Shown here: piece after piece, positions 44,098-54,530 of the stretch
Layout of the letters: each line of letters starts with the position of its first letter
Position numbering within the stretch: the stretch's first letter is position 1
NCBI GenBank assembly: GCA_014825775.1
Contig: MVAQ01000133.1
Location: 1 to 57,820 of the forward strand
Direction: 5' to 3'
Source of the DNA: Krasilnikovozyma curviuscula
Lineage: Eukaryota; Basidiomycota; Tremellomycetes; Cystofilobasidiales; Mrakiaceae
Length of the DNA stretch: 57,820 nucleotides
Notes under the pieces: generated by a model
What the model saw: the letters and a program-made list of their open reading frames with translations, nothing else
Told to the model about the DNA's origin: nothing
The model's database searches: none
Position numbers and translations under genes: made by a program

Positions 44098-44240
44098 TCT
44101 TGGCTCAAGGCATGTATGAGTCCTTTCACCCAAAATCATGGTTTTTAATTTGTACTGTCTTACGAGGCTGCTTTCAAACACTACCTTGTCTCTTTCCTCT
44201 TGTCTTTACGGCCCATGTTCAAAGAATGGCCATCTCTTTA

Positions 44241-44272
<32 letters not shown>

Positions 44273-44731
44273 ACTCTGCTTGTTCGCAATATACAAACTT
44301 CTTGGGACTCCCTGGGCCCTCTTGCTGTACGACTCGCACCAACAAAATATTTGTAACGTCACTAAATGCATTATAGTGTAAATGATTTTTTGTACAGGCT
44401 GAAAGGTGATAAAATGACCCTTTTGTGTATCTTCTGCCTCAGCATTGATCGGAAGACAGTTGCGCAGAGTTGTGTGATGAGTAGGTCTTGCCCAACAGTC
44501 TGTTGGAATGATTTCCTTTCGCTCTCGTTGTACCCTACTAAGCTTTCGTTATCCGCTCACTCAGTTCGTACTCTTAACTCTTTCAAAACTGCAGATTTCC
44601 TCTACACTTGACATTTCTATCGCCACCTCGCTGTCGTACCTTGTGAGTTTGGCTCGTTCGCATTTTGGGCAGGATATCTTCTACCGGTCACCTAGTCTGT
44701 CCTTCTCGAACCATCCTCTGTCAAGACTAGG
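44098..44731. other. intergenic, Cwc22 promoter region
   Basis: Contains the 3' flank of the GDS1-like gene, a TC microsatellite at 44241-44266 and the leader of the Cwc22 gene. No supported gene. Confidence 0.65.
44241..44266. repeat. TC dinucleotide microsatellite
   Basis: Thirteen uninterrupted TC copies in the 3' flank of the GDS1-like gene. Likely length-polymorphic. Confidence 0.85.
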
Positions 44732-47600
44732 ATGTCAGAGCCACCCAAGAGAAAGAGGTATGTGAAAATTTCTCTGCGTTTTCTGGTAATTGTGAGCCTG
44801 ACAGGATCTGTTGCACTCCCCTCCCTTCCCTCATTTTTATTCCAGGTCTCCATCTCCTTCCTCTCGAAACCCACGACCTCGTGAGGACAGAGAAGAAGGT
44901 CCTGCTAGGCCACATGTCAACGATGTGGATCCAGCACGAAGGGCAGCAAGAGAACGTCAACTGCAGTTGGAAGCTTTGGAGAAGGAACTCAACCCGGCCC
45001 CAGCAGCAGAGCCATTCGATGCTGCAGCTGAGTTTGCCAAGTTGGCTGCTAAGAGTAGAAGTGGTGGTGCTTATATTCCACCAGCAAGGTTGAGGCAGAT
45101 GCAGGAGGATGCTCAGGATGACAAGGGCAGTGTCGAGTGGCAGAGAATTAGTTGGGATGCTCTCAGAAAAAGTATCAATGGTTTGATCAACAAGGTACGT
45201 CTTACACGCTCAGTTATATAGACGGAGGTGAATGGCTTTTCCTGGTGGAAGTTGACGAACTGACGCTTTTCCTGCTGCTTCTGGCGTTCTTTCCTGGAAC
45301 TTTAGGTCAACGTCGCCAATATCAAACATATCGCCCCTGAACTCTTCGGAGAGAACCTGATCAGAGGAAGAGGTCTCTTTGCTCGTAGTATCATGAAGGC
45401 TCAGTCGACTTCATTGCCTTTTACTCCAGTTTTCGCTGCGCTGGTCGCAATCGTTAACACGAAGCTGCCTCAAGTCGGAGAGTTGGTTGTGGTCAGACTT
45501 GTTGCTCAGTTCAGAAGAGCATTCAAAAGAAATGACAAGGTTCGTGCTAGTGTTCTTTCGGATCAACAGGTGTGTTTGACCTGTACTCACTTGACTTATT
45601 GGTCTTCCTCTTGGTGCCCCCCCTCTCTTAGGCCACTTGTTTAGCTACAACAACATTCTTGGCTCACCTTTTTAATCAATCAATCACACATGAAATCCTG
45701 GCTCTTCAAATCCTCGTCCTTCTCCTAGAATCTCCAACCTCAACCTCAGTCGAAATCGCCATCAGTTTCATTCGTGAATGTGGCCTCTACTTGGCCCAGA
45801 CAGCACCAAAGGCCAACGAGGGTGTATTTGACAGGTTCAGAGCTATCCTTCATGAGGGTAAAATTGAGAAGAGAGTCCAGTATATGATTGAGGTGTTGAT
45901 GCAGGTTAGGAAGGATAGGTTCAAGGAGAATCCACAGTTCCCTGAAGGATTGGATCTCGTTGAGGAAGATGAACAGATCACTCACAAGATCAGTCTCGAT
46001 GAGGAGCTGCAGGTTCAGGAAGGCTTGAGTATGTTCTGACACCTATTTAGCTCCGCAAATCGTTTCTAATACTTCCGCCATTTGATTTTCTAGATATCTT
46101 CAAAGCCGATCCCAACTTCCTAGTCAACGAAGAGAAGTATGCTTCTATCAAGAGGGAGATCTTGGGTGACTCAGATGATGAGGATGAGTCGGGCGACGAG
46201 GATTCTGATGAAGAGAGTGACGATGACGACGAAGTTGCTCAGGACAAGAATGGAATTCAAGACATGACGGAAACCAATATGATCAATTTGAGGAGGACCA
46301 TCTACTTGACAATCATGAACTCGGTGAGTGTTGACGTGGGTTGTCGCGAATGAGAGCGAGCGCTGATATCCTTCTTTTTGTTGGTTGTTGCGTGGTCTAG
46401 TTGACCTACGAAGAAGCAGTACATAAACTCATGAAGGTTCAGATCAGGGAAGGATACGAGGTACGCCCGCTCACTGTCTTTTTACTCTGTCGCGATGCTG
46501 ATGGCAGGTTGTGATTCTCTAGATTGAACTTTGCAACATGATCATTGAATGTTGTTCTCAAGAACGATCCTATTCCAACTTCTACGGTCTTATCGGTGAA
46601 CGATTCTGTAAAATCAACAGAATCTGGATGGAATCGTTCGAACAAGCATTCTCCAACTACTACGATACAATCCACCGTTACGAAACCAACCGTCTTAGAA
46701 ACATTGGTCGATTCTTCGGTCACTTAATTGCAACCGATGCGGTGTCCTGGGGTGTCTTCTCCGTCGTTAACATGAACGAAGATGAAACAACATCATCCTC
46801 TCGTATCTTCATCAAGATCTTGTTTGGTGAGATGATGGCCAACATGGGTCTCAAGACGATGGCAGAGAGGTTCAAGGATCCAAGCATGAGAGGAGCGTTC
46901 GAGAACATGTTCCCAATGGGCAATCCAAAGAATACCAGATTCAGTATCAATTACTTCACCAGTATTGGCATGGGTGCTGTGACCGAAGGTATGAGAGAAC
47001 ATTTGACGGTATGTTTCTTCACTTGCTTTCCTTCTTTTTCCTTCAAGACTTTTACTGACTGGATAAACTCCGAGTATCTCAGAATATGCCAAAGTTGATT
47101 TTGGAACAACGTCAAAAAGCTCTTGAGGCAGCTTCTTCATCTGATTCAGACTCATCCTCGGATGATTCTGATACTGATACCGACTCTTCAGATGACTGTA
47201 TGTTCTTTGTCTCATTTTTCTTTTTAAAATGCGGAGACTGATGTGTTTCTCGTTGTTATCTACTTCACCAGCTGATGACTCTGATGACTCCCGAAGACGT
47301 TCACCACCACGTCGTCGAAGATATTCAAATGACGATTCACCACCAAGAAGGCGGCGATCACCTTCTCCTGACTCACCTCCACCAAGACGGCGCTACGATT
47401 CTCGTTCTCCTCCACCTCGTTCACCACCACCTCGACGACGATACTCTGACGAGGATTCTCCTCCTCCAAGACGACGCAGGTCGCCAACTCCCGATTCACC
47501 ACCCTCGAGAAAACGGTATGGCTCTACGGACAGAGATGGTTCGAGAGATAGGGATGCGAGAAGACCAAGAAGTGATGACACTCCACCCAGAAGGAGATGA
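44732..47600 (+). CDS. CWC22: pre-mRNA splicing factor Cwc22
   Basis: Nine exons: 44732-44757, 44846-45194, 45306-45539, 45632-46028, 46094-46323, 46401-46460, 46523-47008, 47083-47197, 47272-47600; 2226 nt, 741 residues. Cwc22 is a spliceosome component that in animals also loads eIF4AIII into exon-junction complexes. Visible parts: basic N-terminus with [10 protein letters not shown] near 95, the MIF4G domain (about 105-330: [18 protein letters not shown], then [14 protein letters not shown]), an acidic linker [12 protein letters not shown], and the MA3 domain (about 400-570: [18 protein letters not shown], then [14 protein letters not shown]). The C-terminal 110 residues are SR/RS repeats mixed with Pro. 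For exon 3 I used the donor at 45540; a second donor downstream would add ten residues. Confidence 0.95.
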
Positions 47601-47875
47601 AAAGATTCATCCTTCTATATTGCATTGTATGAATGGAAATAAAAGGGAAAAGATTGTCAACAAGAATGCCGACATATTTTGCGTGTTTTGCCTATGAATT
47701 GTGTATACCACCAAAAATAGACAGACGGATGGTGAGCAAGTAACTTGGTGATGGCAATCAAGTGGAGCAGTCACCCCCTGTCAGCGGAGTTACTCTCGTC
47801 GGGGCGAGAGGGTGATCATGATCACCCAACATTTTCTCTGTTGACTTCCAACCACACCCTTCCAACAGACTATAG

Positions 47876-49222
47876 ATGGCACCCGTACCTCACTTCATAA
47901 GAGACGATCACTCGAATGTTCTGCTGATCCGAGACGTCAAATCAACTCTCACGCCCAATCACACCCAAATTGTCGGTTGCTCGTATCAGGATGTTCAACG
48001 GTTGGTCACTAATCTGTTATTTCCTAGGTAACTTTGTCAGTTGCAGGATGTTACGTAGTTGCGATTGCTATTCTGTGGCATATCCCATTCCTTGTGAGCT
48101 TGTTGTCTTGAGTTTTGAGCTCACGCGCCTGACACCATTTCCAGTCTTGGATCATCTATCCTTTTAAGGTCTGTTAACAAACACAAAATAGACTTGCTTC
48201 CCTTAACTTATACTATTCGTGCTCTATATAGCTGCTAGTCGTTGGTTTTCACGAGGTGAGGACTGAGGAGCTGCGACGACGCGTTGAGCTAACAATATTC
48301 TGTCATTTTTTACTAGATGAGCCATGCCCTAGTTGGAGCCTAACTGGAGCTAGGATCTTATCTATCGAGTTAGATCCCGACGAAGGTGTGTTGCTTTTCG
48401 AATTTGCGATGGCATCGCGGTGCTGATAGTTAGGGTAGGTGGTGCGACACAGATGAGGGGTGGAATTCCTGCTCTAACTCTACCGGCTGGATATTTGGGT
48501 TCGTCATTCATCGGCGCCTGCCTGATTGTTTGCGGCTGTGAGTCGCAGTCCTTCACCATTGGCTCGTCACTCCATCTCAATCCGTTCTTCACTAGTCGAC
48601 ACCAACGCATCGAAAGTAGCAGCTCTAGTACTGGGCGGTTTCTTCATGATTACGCTGTGGTGGGCGAGAAAGAGCTGGGTGTGAGTTTATCATAATCTTG
48701 TTGTGTTCCCGGTGACTGATCTCTGCTTGGTTGACCGTTAGACCATGGTTCACCATCGGTCTAATGGTTATCTTAATAGCTGTGGCTTGGATTTTCGGTC
48801 ATTCTGTACCTCTCAGGTTCTTGATTTTGTTCATAGGGGTGATGAGCTGTTTTTATGCCATATGGGACGTCGTCGACGATAGTCTGTCTAGGAAAGTCAA
48901 CACATCGGACGCTTCAGAGTTCTCCTATTTATGTGGTTGGTGAGTTGAGTTTGGAAACTTTGATAGACGGTCCATGCCATCCAATCAGCTCTTGTCTAAT
49001 TTTACGTCGTCTCATCATCTTGTCTAATTCCGTGTGTCTGTTGGCGCCTGCGCTGCTTTCCTTCGGTGTAACAGCAGCGCTTACTTCTGGGGATTCCTGT
49101 GGATGGTTCAGGCCCTGTTGTGGTTTGCTGCGTCGTTCTTAGTAGGGATTGCGCTTTTAAAAGACTCGACTGAAGTACAAGCTCTGAAATCCGAGCGTTT
49201 TCTGGGAGGAACTCCGTTCTGA
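47876..49222 (+). CDS. fungal M50B-like membrane metallopeptidase, apparent 1-nt frameshift
   Basis: Nine exons: 47876-47975, 48047-48093, 48144-48167, 48232-48255, 48317-48385, 48439-48537, 48596-48680, 48742-48939, 49075-49222. The family pattern is clear: LTPNHTQ, WHIPFLSWIIYPFK, then LLVVGFHE|MSHA with the zinc motif HEMSH, then TGARILSIELDPDEGG, LPAGYLGSSFIGA, LLWFAASFLVG near the end, and several membrane helices. Coding sum is 794 nt, one short of a codon multiple. The break is inside exon 5: after MSHALVGA the next codon is TAA at about 48341-48343, while TGARIL continues in another frame with two bases where one codon is expected. All other junctions keep phase. It is either a disrupted gene, a sequence error or a case of recoding. 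Function of the family is unknown; intact length would be 264 residues. Confidence 0.7.
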
Positions 49223-49429
49223 ACAGTCTCGTATGAACACAGTTTCAAATGCTAATGGTGATAGAATAGGATCATTTGCAAGTTTCTAAAGGTCTTTCGC
49301 ATTTGTTTGTCTTTCTGGCGCCCAAGGGGCAAACGCTCTTTTTGCCTCGCAGGCGTCGAAACTGGCTGCAGCAGAACTGAGGGTTTCCTCAGCCGTTGAC
49401 TCACTCTTTAGACCAAAGACTCATTCACG

Positions 49430-50525
49430 ATGGTAAGCGTCATCTTCTGGTACCTCTAAGAGGCTGCTCTGACCTGTGCAATGGTTTCTGGGGATGATTT
49501 TGGCTGACTGGTTGACTTTTCACTTTCTCACCCTCCCATTCGCTCAATCGGATTTTCGTCCTCAAACTCATAAATGTGCCTTGAACCACCTAAAAAACGC
49601 TATGATTGCGATTAATCACTCAATCAAACAATGAAACTGGCTTTGAACTGGCCTCTTACCCGATCTCAGTCCTTCCACACCGTCCTCTACAACACCTTCT
49701 TCGCCAGGACCTCCGTCATGGTTGCTTCCATCTTCGGTACTGGACTCCTGTTCGGTGTTGGTTTCGACAACGCTGCTGACAGGATCTACGATAACATCAA
49801 CAAGGGAGTGAGTATCAGCGTTTGTTTTCTCTTTCACGATGTATCAATGGGAGAGTCTCGTTAGAACGGAGGTGGATCAATAGGTGCCGGTTGCTGTAAA
49901 GTCACGCCGAAACGGAAGCAGCTGAAGACTCTTAGAAAAACCAAGTGAAATGGTAATGGCCAGCTTGGTTTGAGTTGTTATAGTCGATGCCCAAGAACAA
50001 CAGCGTGGGAGCCCCTGCGACTTTTTGCGATTGGGCTCTCACGATTCTAGTCTGACTGCTCGTCTCAAGCCATCCTTCCAGCTCATTCACTGCACAAGTC
50101 AAAGTCTAGCCGATGAACTATGCTAGTCCTTCAAGGTATCCTCTTTATAAAGACTGCCTGGAGGACTGCGTCAGTCAGGCTAAGGAAGGAATGACTGCTG
50201 GTTGACTAGGCACCAACCCTATATGATTGGAGTCTAAGCAAATATTGGTGCCATATCCAAAAATGAGGGCGAAGGAGCTGGTAAAGCTTGAGCTGGAAGA
50301 CAAGCGGCTACCTGGCCGCGTCGGATCTCCTTGTCTAACCTTTCACTGACCATTGTTCTCTTCGGCAATTCTTCTGCTACTATGTTCCACCCCAATCTCA
50401 TCGATATCTACTCTTCGTCAACGTTATCGCACGATCCTCGCATTCATCGCCTGCTCTATCTCTCAACCTCTCGCCTGCAGAAACAATGGAAGGACATTCG
50501 TCACAAATACGTTGAGGAGGAATAA
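49430..50525 (+). CDS. QCR9: cytochrome bc1 complex subunit 9 (Qcr9)
   Basis: Three exons: 49430-49432, 49670-49807, 50481-50525; 186 nt, 61 residues. Exon 1 is the ATG alone; exon 2 begins SFHTVLYNTFFARTSVM, matching the Qcr9 N-terminus (start followed by Ser-Phe and the YxTFFxR block), continues with one membrane helix (VASIFGTGLLFGVGFD) and ends DNINKG. Exon 3 completes the family C-terminus KQWKDIRHKYVEEE. Qcr9 is a small single-helix subunit of respiratory complex III that supports the iron-sulfur protein. Introns are 237 and 673 nt, much longer than others here. An alternative first ATG in the intron-retained leader at 49631 would give an extra 13 residues, MKLALNWPLTRSQ, and is less like the family. 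Confidence 0.85.
49808..50480 (+). other. long Qcr9 intron with two stem-loops
   Basis: GTGAGT donor and a CTGCAG acceptor enclose 673 nt. Two inverted repeats follow each other: CAGTCA (50172-50177) with TGACTG (50192-50197), and GGCACCAA (50209-50216) with TTGGTGCC (50245-50252). The second is perfect over 8 bp with a 28-nt loop. No box C/D consensus pair was found. It may host a structured RNA. Confidence 0.4.
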
Positions 50526-50868
50526 ACACCTTCTAATCAAATTCAAAACATTTCAAAATCACCACCCTTTCAAGCATGTCCGAGACTAAGGATCAGGATG
50601 TTGAGTGTTTGGAGAGGTTGAATGGATGAATGCAATGGGAATGGGGTTTTATCTAGATGGGATCGAATAACAACTTCATTCCAAACCCAAATATATTGAG
50701 CAACGAGTTTGCAAGATACCTATGACTTTTTCACGCTTGTACTAGATTTGAGCTCGCGCCCTCATTCACGCGAAATTTCCTCGACACACCCACTTACAAT
50801 TCAAAAATTTCTCAAAGCATGACCACTCTCACTCCGTAAAGCACTTTGTTCCTTTCCACTCACTGGAC
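50526..50868. other. intergenic between Qcr9 and Fan1 genes
   Basis: Contains the 3' flank of Qcr9 and the Fan1 promoter and leader. No supported gene. Confidence 0.65.
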
Positions 50869-53800
50869 ATGGCCCTATCAAATCAAGAAGGAGAGTTTGA
50901 GCTTGTGGAACACCGCGGTGAAGGGTCCACAAGTCAAAGAATCCAGGTGCCAAGTCGTCCTTCGCTGGCCGAAGATGCACAAGAAGGTGTCACCTCTTTC
51001 AAAGCTGATACTTTCATGTTGAGCCAGTCAGAGGGCACGAAGGACCTTGAAGTGCTCGAAGTGACGGAGAAACGAGTCTCCATGTATGTCTTGGCTTTCG
51101 AAGGTGAGCTTTGTTCAAGATAAACTGATCAGTAGAGACTTGTTCGCTGATTCCTGAACTTGTACGAGAACATAGAGATTCTTGCTACTGTTTTGCCTCT
51201 TGAGGCGTATCTGTTCACTACTAAGGAGCTCGCGTTCTTCGAAAGGTACAAATCTCTCTCATGTGAGTCCCGTATTCTCTCCATGCGTCCACACCTATCT
51301 ACTAGCTAAATTACGTATGTTAAAGATGAGGCACGGTATCTTCTCATTCGACTGCTGCTTCGAACTCCTCGGATTCACCGTCACTCAGCGCTGGTCGACT
51401 CGTACGAAACGGAATTGGGCCACCATTTGATAGCTTCGGCAATGGACGAGCTTTGCAAACCCACACCCTTGGAGGATAAATCAAACGCATCAAACACGTC
51501 ATTTAGGGCACAGAGTGGGTCAGAAGCAAAGCCCTGGGTCATTGACGACTCTGACGACGAGGATATCATTGAAATCCCTTCACGACCGCCAAAGTCACCC
51601 TCGCCCTCATCTCCTACCGCAATTATTAAAGACGTTAAAGGAAAAAGCAAGGAAATGCCTTTACCTCTAGCGTCTTCGAACAACCCGTACCAACTTGAAG
51701 AGTTCAAAGATCTAGACTTGTCAAGCTTCTGCTTTGACGCGATCACTGAATATCCAGAGGAGTTGTTTGAATGTATGAAGCTTGAGGAACTTCGAACGGC
51801 AGCAAAAGGAATGAAGGTATGGAGAACTGGAATGACAGTGAGTTCAGAAGCTTGTCCACATTTGCTCTGCGCCTGTGGCATTGACTTCTCGCTCTACCGC
51901 TCGCATGTTCTGCAGAGATCTGCTCTAGTTGAAAGCCTCCTCAAAAGTGCCCGAACCCAGTCAACCCTTGCATTTCCCACCGTTGCTTCTTCCTCTTCGA
52001 CGAAGAGTGCTACCTCGAAGAAACGAGGGAAGCTGTCGTTTCAACCCGTCACGAAGCGCGATGGAATGGATCGATTGAAGAAGGTGATCTGTAAAGTGGT
52101 TGGAAAAACTCTTCGTGTCAATCCCGATGTCAGGAAGTTGTGGGCTAGGATAAATCTTGTTTATTATCGCAGGTGAGCGCCAATTTTTAAATCAAATACG
52201 ACGATACTGAGTAGGCTCACAACTCCTTTTCCGCTTCAGCACCATCGCGCCTCCTTCTCTCCTTTTACCTCAAATCCTCACCCGCTCCAAGAAACGGTTT
52301 TATCCAACCTATGACCAATCACGAACACTCAGCATCTTTCCTTCAAGAGACCATCTCCTTAGTTATGAACGAGCACTCAGGCTCGAGGAAATGATTGATA
52401 CTGCTCTCGGTGATCAGAACATCTTAAACTCTAACGGCTATCAAACGTTCTCCATTGGAAATATGGATCGACATGAGGCAGCTACCCTCACTGTCAACAT
52501 CTTCGAGAGCATCTTCGAAGCATGGAAGGATCTCGTGGCCAAAGCCAAGAAAGACAAGAGTCGAGGAAGCCTAACTGGTGCGAGAAGAGTTGGAGATCGG
52601 TATGAAACTGGTCACATTCTCTCAAGAATTGTGTACAAAGGAGCATACGCGTTGGGTATTCAAAGGAACTTCGAGAGGGAAATTGCTGTCTTGAAAGAAC
52701 TGCTGAAGCAAAAGGTGTGGAGGCGAGGGAAGAGGGGTGCTTGGTATGAAAGGTTGGCGCTCATCCTCATGACTCATTTCAAGGGTGATAAAAAGAAGAA
52801 GGAAGAGGCATTGGATATCTGCATCGATGGTCTCGAAGACGACGATACGGGCTTGATCTACCGTCCATCCCTGGCTCGCAGACTGTCTCGATTAGAGAGC
52901 CAACTCAAAATCCCCGAAAAAGGTCAGATATATGTATACTTCTCTGATTAGCTCGGTTCTTACGTTTCACTTCTTTATAGATCGTCATGTGTGTGCTGGT
53001 GTCCTTCAAGAAGCTCCTATCATCACACTCGTTGCCAACCGAATCTTCTCTCAAGGAAAGGGAAGCGCTACTCATGAAAAAGAAGAGAAAATGGAAGATT
53101 TGGAAAACATCTTAGGATCTCCCCCACCTCCCAAAGAAAATCTAGCTCCCGAAAACAGGAATGTAACCTTTTGGGGAACGAAGAGTGTTTGGGAAGGAAG
53201 AGACGGCACAGAAGTTGGAGTAGAGCAACGTGTCTTGGAAGATTGGGAGGATAGAGGCTGGAAAGGGTGGGTCATTTAAAGGTTCTGCTTGCTTTCAGTG
53301 CTAATCACTTTGCTTCTTTATCTGGATTGCAGTTTCCATGCAGAAGGGTCTATCGTCACCACCATTTTTGCCTTCTTGTTCTGGGACGTCCTCTTCGCTA
53401 CCATGCCTGGTGCATTTGAAACCAAATTCCAGTCTTCTCCTCTCGATCTTGGCGAAGACTCTTTTGCTATAGGTGAGTTGTAACGTCAAGCGCTTAGACG
53501 TTTCTAGGGGTTTCTAGGGCTACTAACTCGATGATTTGTACTGCAGCTCGCCAGGAACTCATCTCAAAGCGAATCTCCGAGATTGAGCAGGGAAAAGCAA
53601 TCGAGATCTTCCTGGCGGTAGATGACCGCGAGAGAGAGAAGGAGACGATGTGCGTCGGTCTGAAATGGGACTATTCCAGGGAGGACTTGTTGGAAATATT
53701 TCAAGTGATTGTCGCTTCTTTCTCCATTTGAGGTTGTTTTTCAATCACTGAAAAAGTTTTTTCGTTACGCAGTGTCTTGGTGGACGCAGTCTGGCTGCGA

Positions 53801-54340
53801 TCTGTAAGATGCTCTCTCAAGATTATGGTCATCGAACTTCTGGCGTTCCGGATTTGTTCGTTTGGAGTAAGTTCTACACCTATAGCTACGCCTGAAGCTT
53901 CAATAACAGACTCTCTCTTGTCCTGTGCTTATTAGATTACAGCGAGAAAAAGTGCTCCTTCATTGAAGTCAAAGGCCCTGGTGACAACTTGAGTGCGACT
54001 CAAAAAGTAAGTAAATGCATTTTAACATACCATCATCCTCCTATTAATTTTATGCACTTCACTGAACTCGTTGAATTCTCAGATCTGGATCGACGTCATG
54101 CTCAGCTCTGGAGTTGCCGTATCTGTTTGCAGAGTTGTAGATGGCAGCCAAGAGCCAAAAGCACCAAAAAAGCGTAAATCTAGTGACGCCCCCTCAAAGT
54201 CTGCCAAGCGTGGTCCTAGAATTAAAAAGGATGATAGTGATACTGGGAGTGAAGCAGAATCGTTTGGTTATGAAAGCGAAGGAGAAGCGGAGAGATATAG
54301 AGACGAGAGAGATGACATTGAAGGCCTGATGATGCTTTAA
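50869..54340 (+). CDS. FAN1: Fan1-type structure-specific nuclease (VRR-NUC)
   Basis: Eleven exons: 50869-51103, 51176-51262, 51326-51837, 51916-52172, 52240-52922, 52981-53266, 53333-53472, 53547-53704, 53773-53866, 53936-54006, 54083-54340; 2781 nt, 926 residues. Fan1 cuts branched DNA and unhooks interstrand crosslinks; it is found in S. pombe and animals but not in S. cerevisiae. The C-terminal VRR-NUC domain is complete: GVPDL (D813), then SFIEVKGPGD (E828, K830) and a Gln/Trp helix after it. Before it, GWKGFHAEGSIVTTIFAFLFWDVLF and a TPR-like helical region (GYLKGA-type, YETGHILSR) match Fan1. A SAP-like helix pair lies near 250-280 (LEELRTAAKGMKVWRTGMT). A basic tail with RKSSDAPSKSAKRG is a likely nuclear signal. 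The 78-nt intron 51838-51915 is stop-free and in frame. Confidence 0.93.
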
Positions 54341-54530
54341 AGCACTAGCTCTATGTTGAAACCTTGCATCCATTCGATATTGAACTGCATCTCTAGCTTT
54401 TGATATGTGTTTTGCCTTTTGGATTTCGAACCAGGCGCGTGAAAAAATCAACCAAGACGTGTCGTTCGACTACGACTACAACAAGCCTTAAATTAAGAAG
54501 AAACTTCGGACTGATACACATCTTCGTTTG

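Noticed and set aside
47876..49222. Hidden mini-intron to explain the M50B frame break
   Set aside because: The only GT-AG pairs inside exon 5 are 18-38 nt, below any plausible intron size, and none restores the conserved frame.
49808..50480. tRNA or box C/D snoRNA in the Qcr9 intron
   Set aside because: No T-loop or A/B box pattern and no convincing C and D box pair were found; only generic stem-loops remain.
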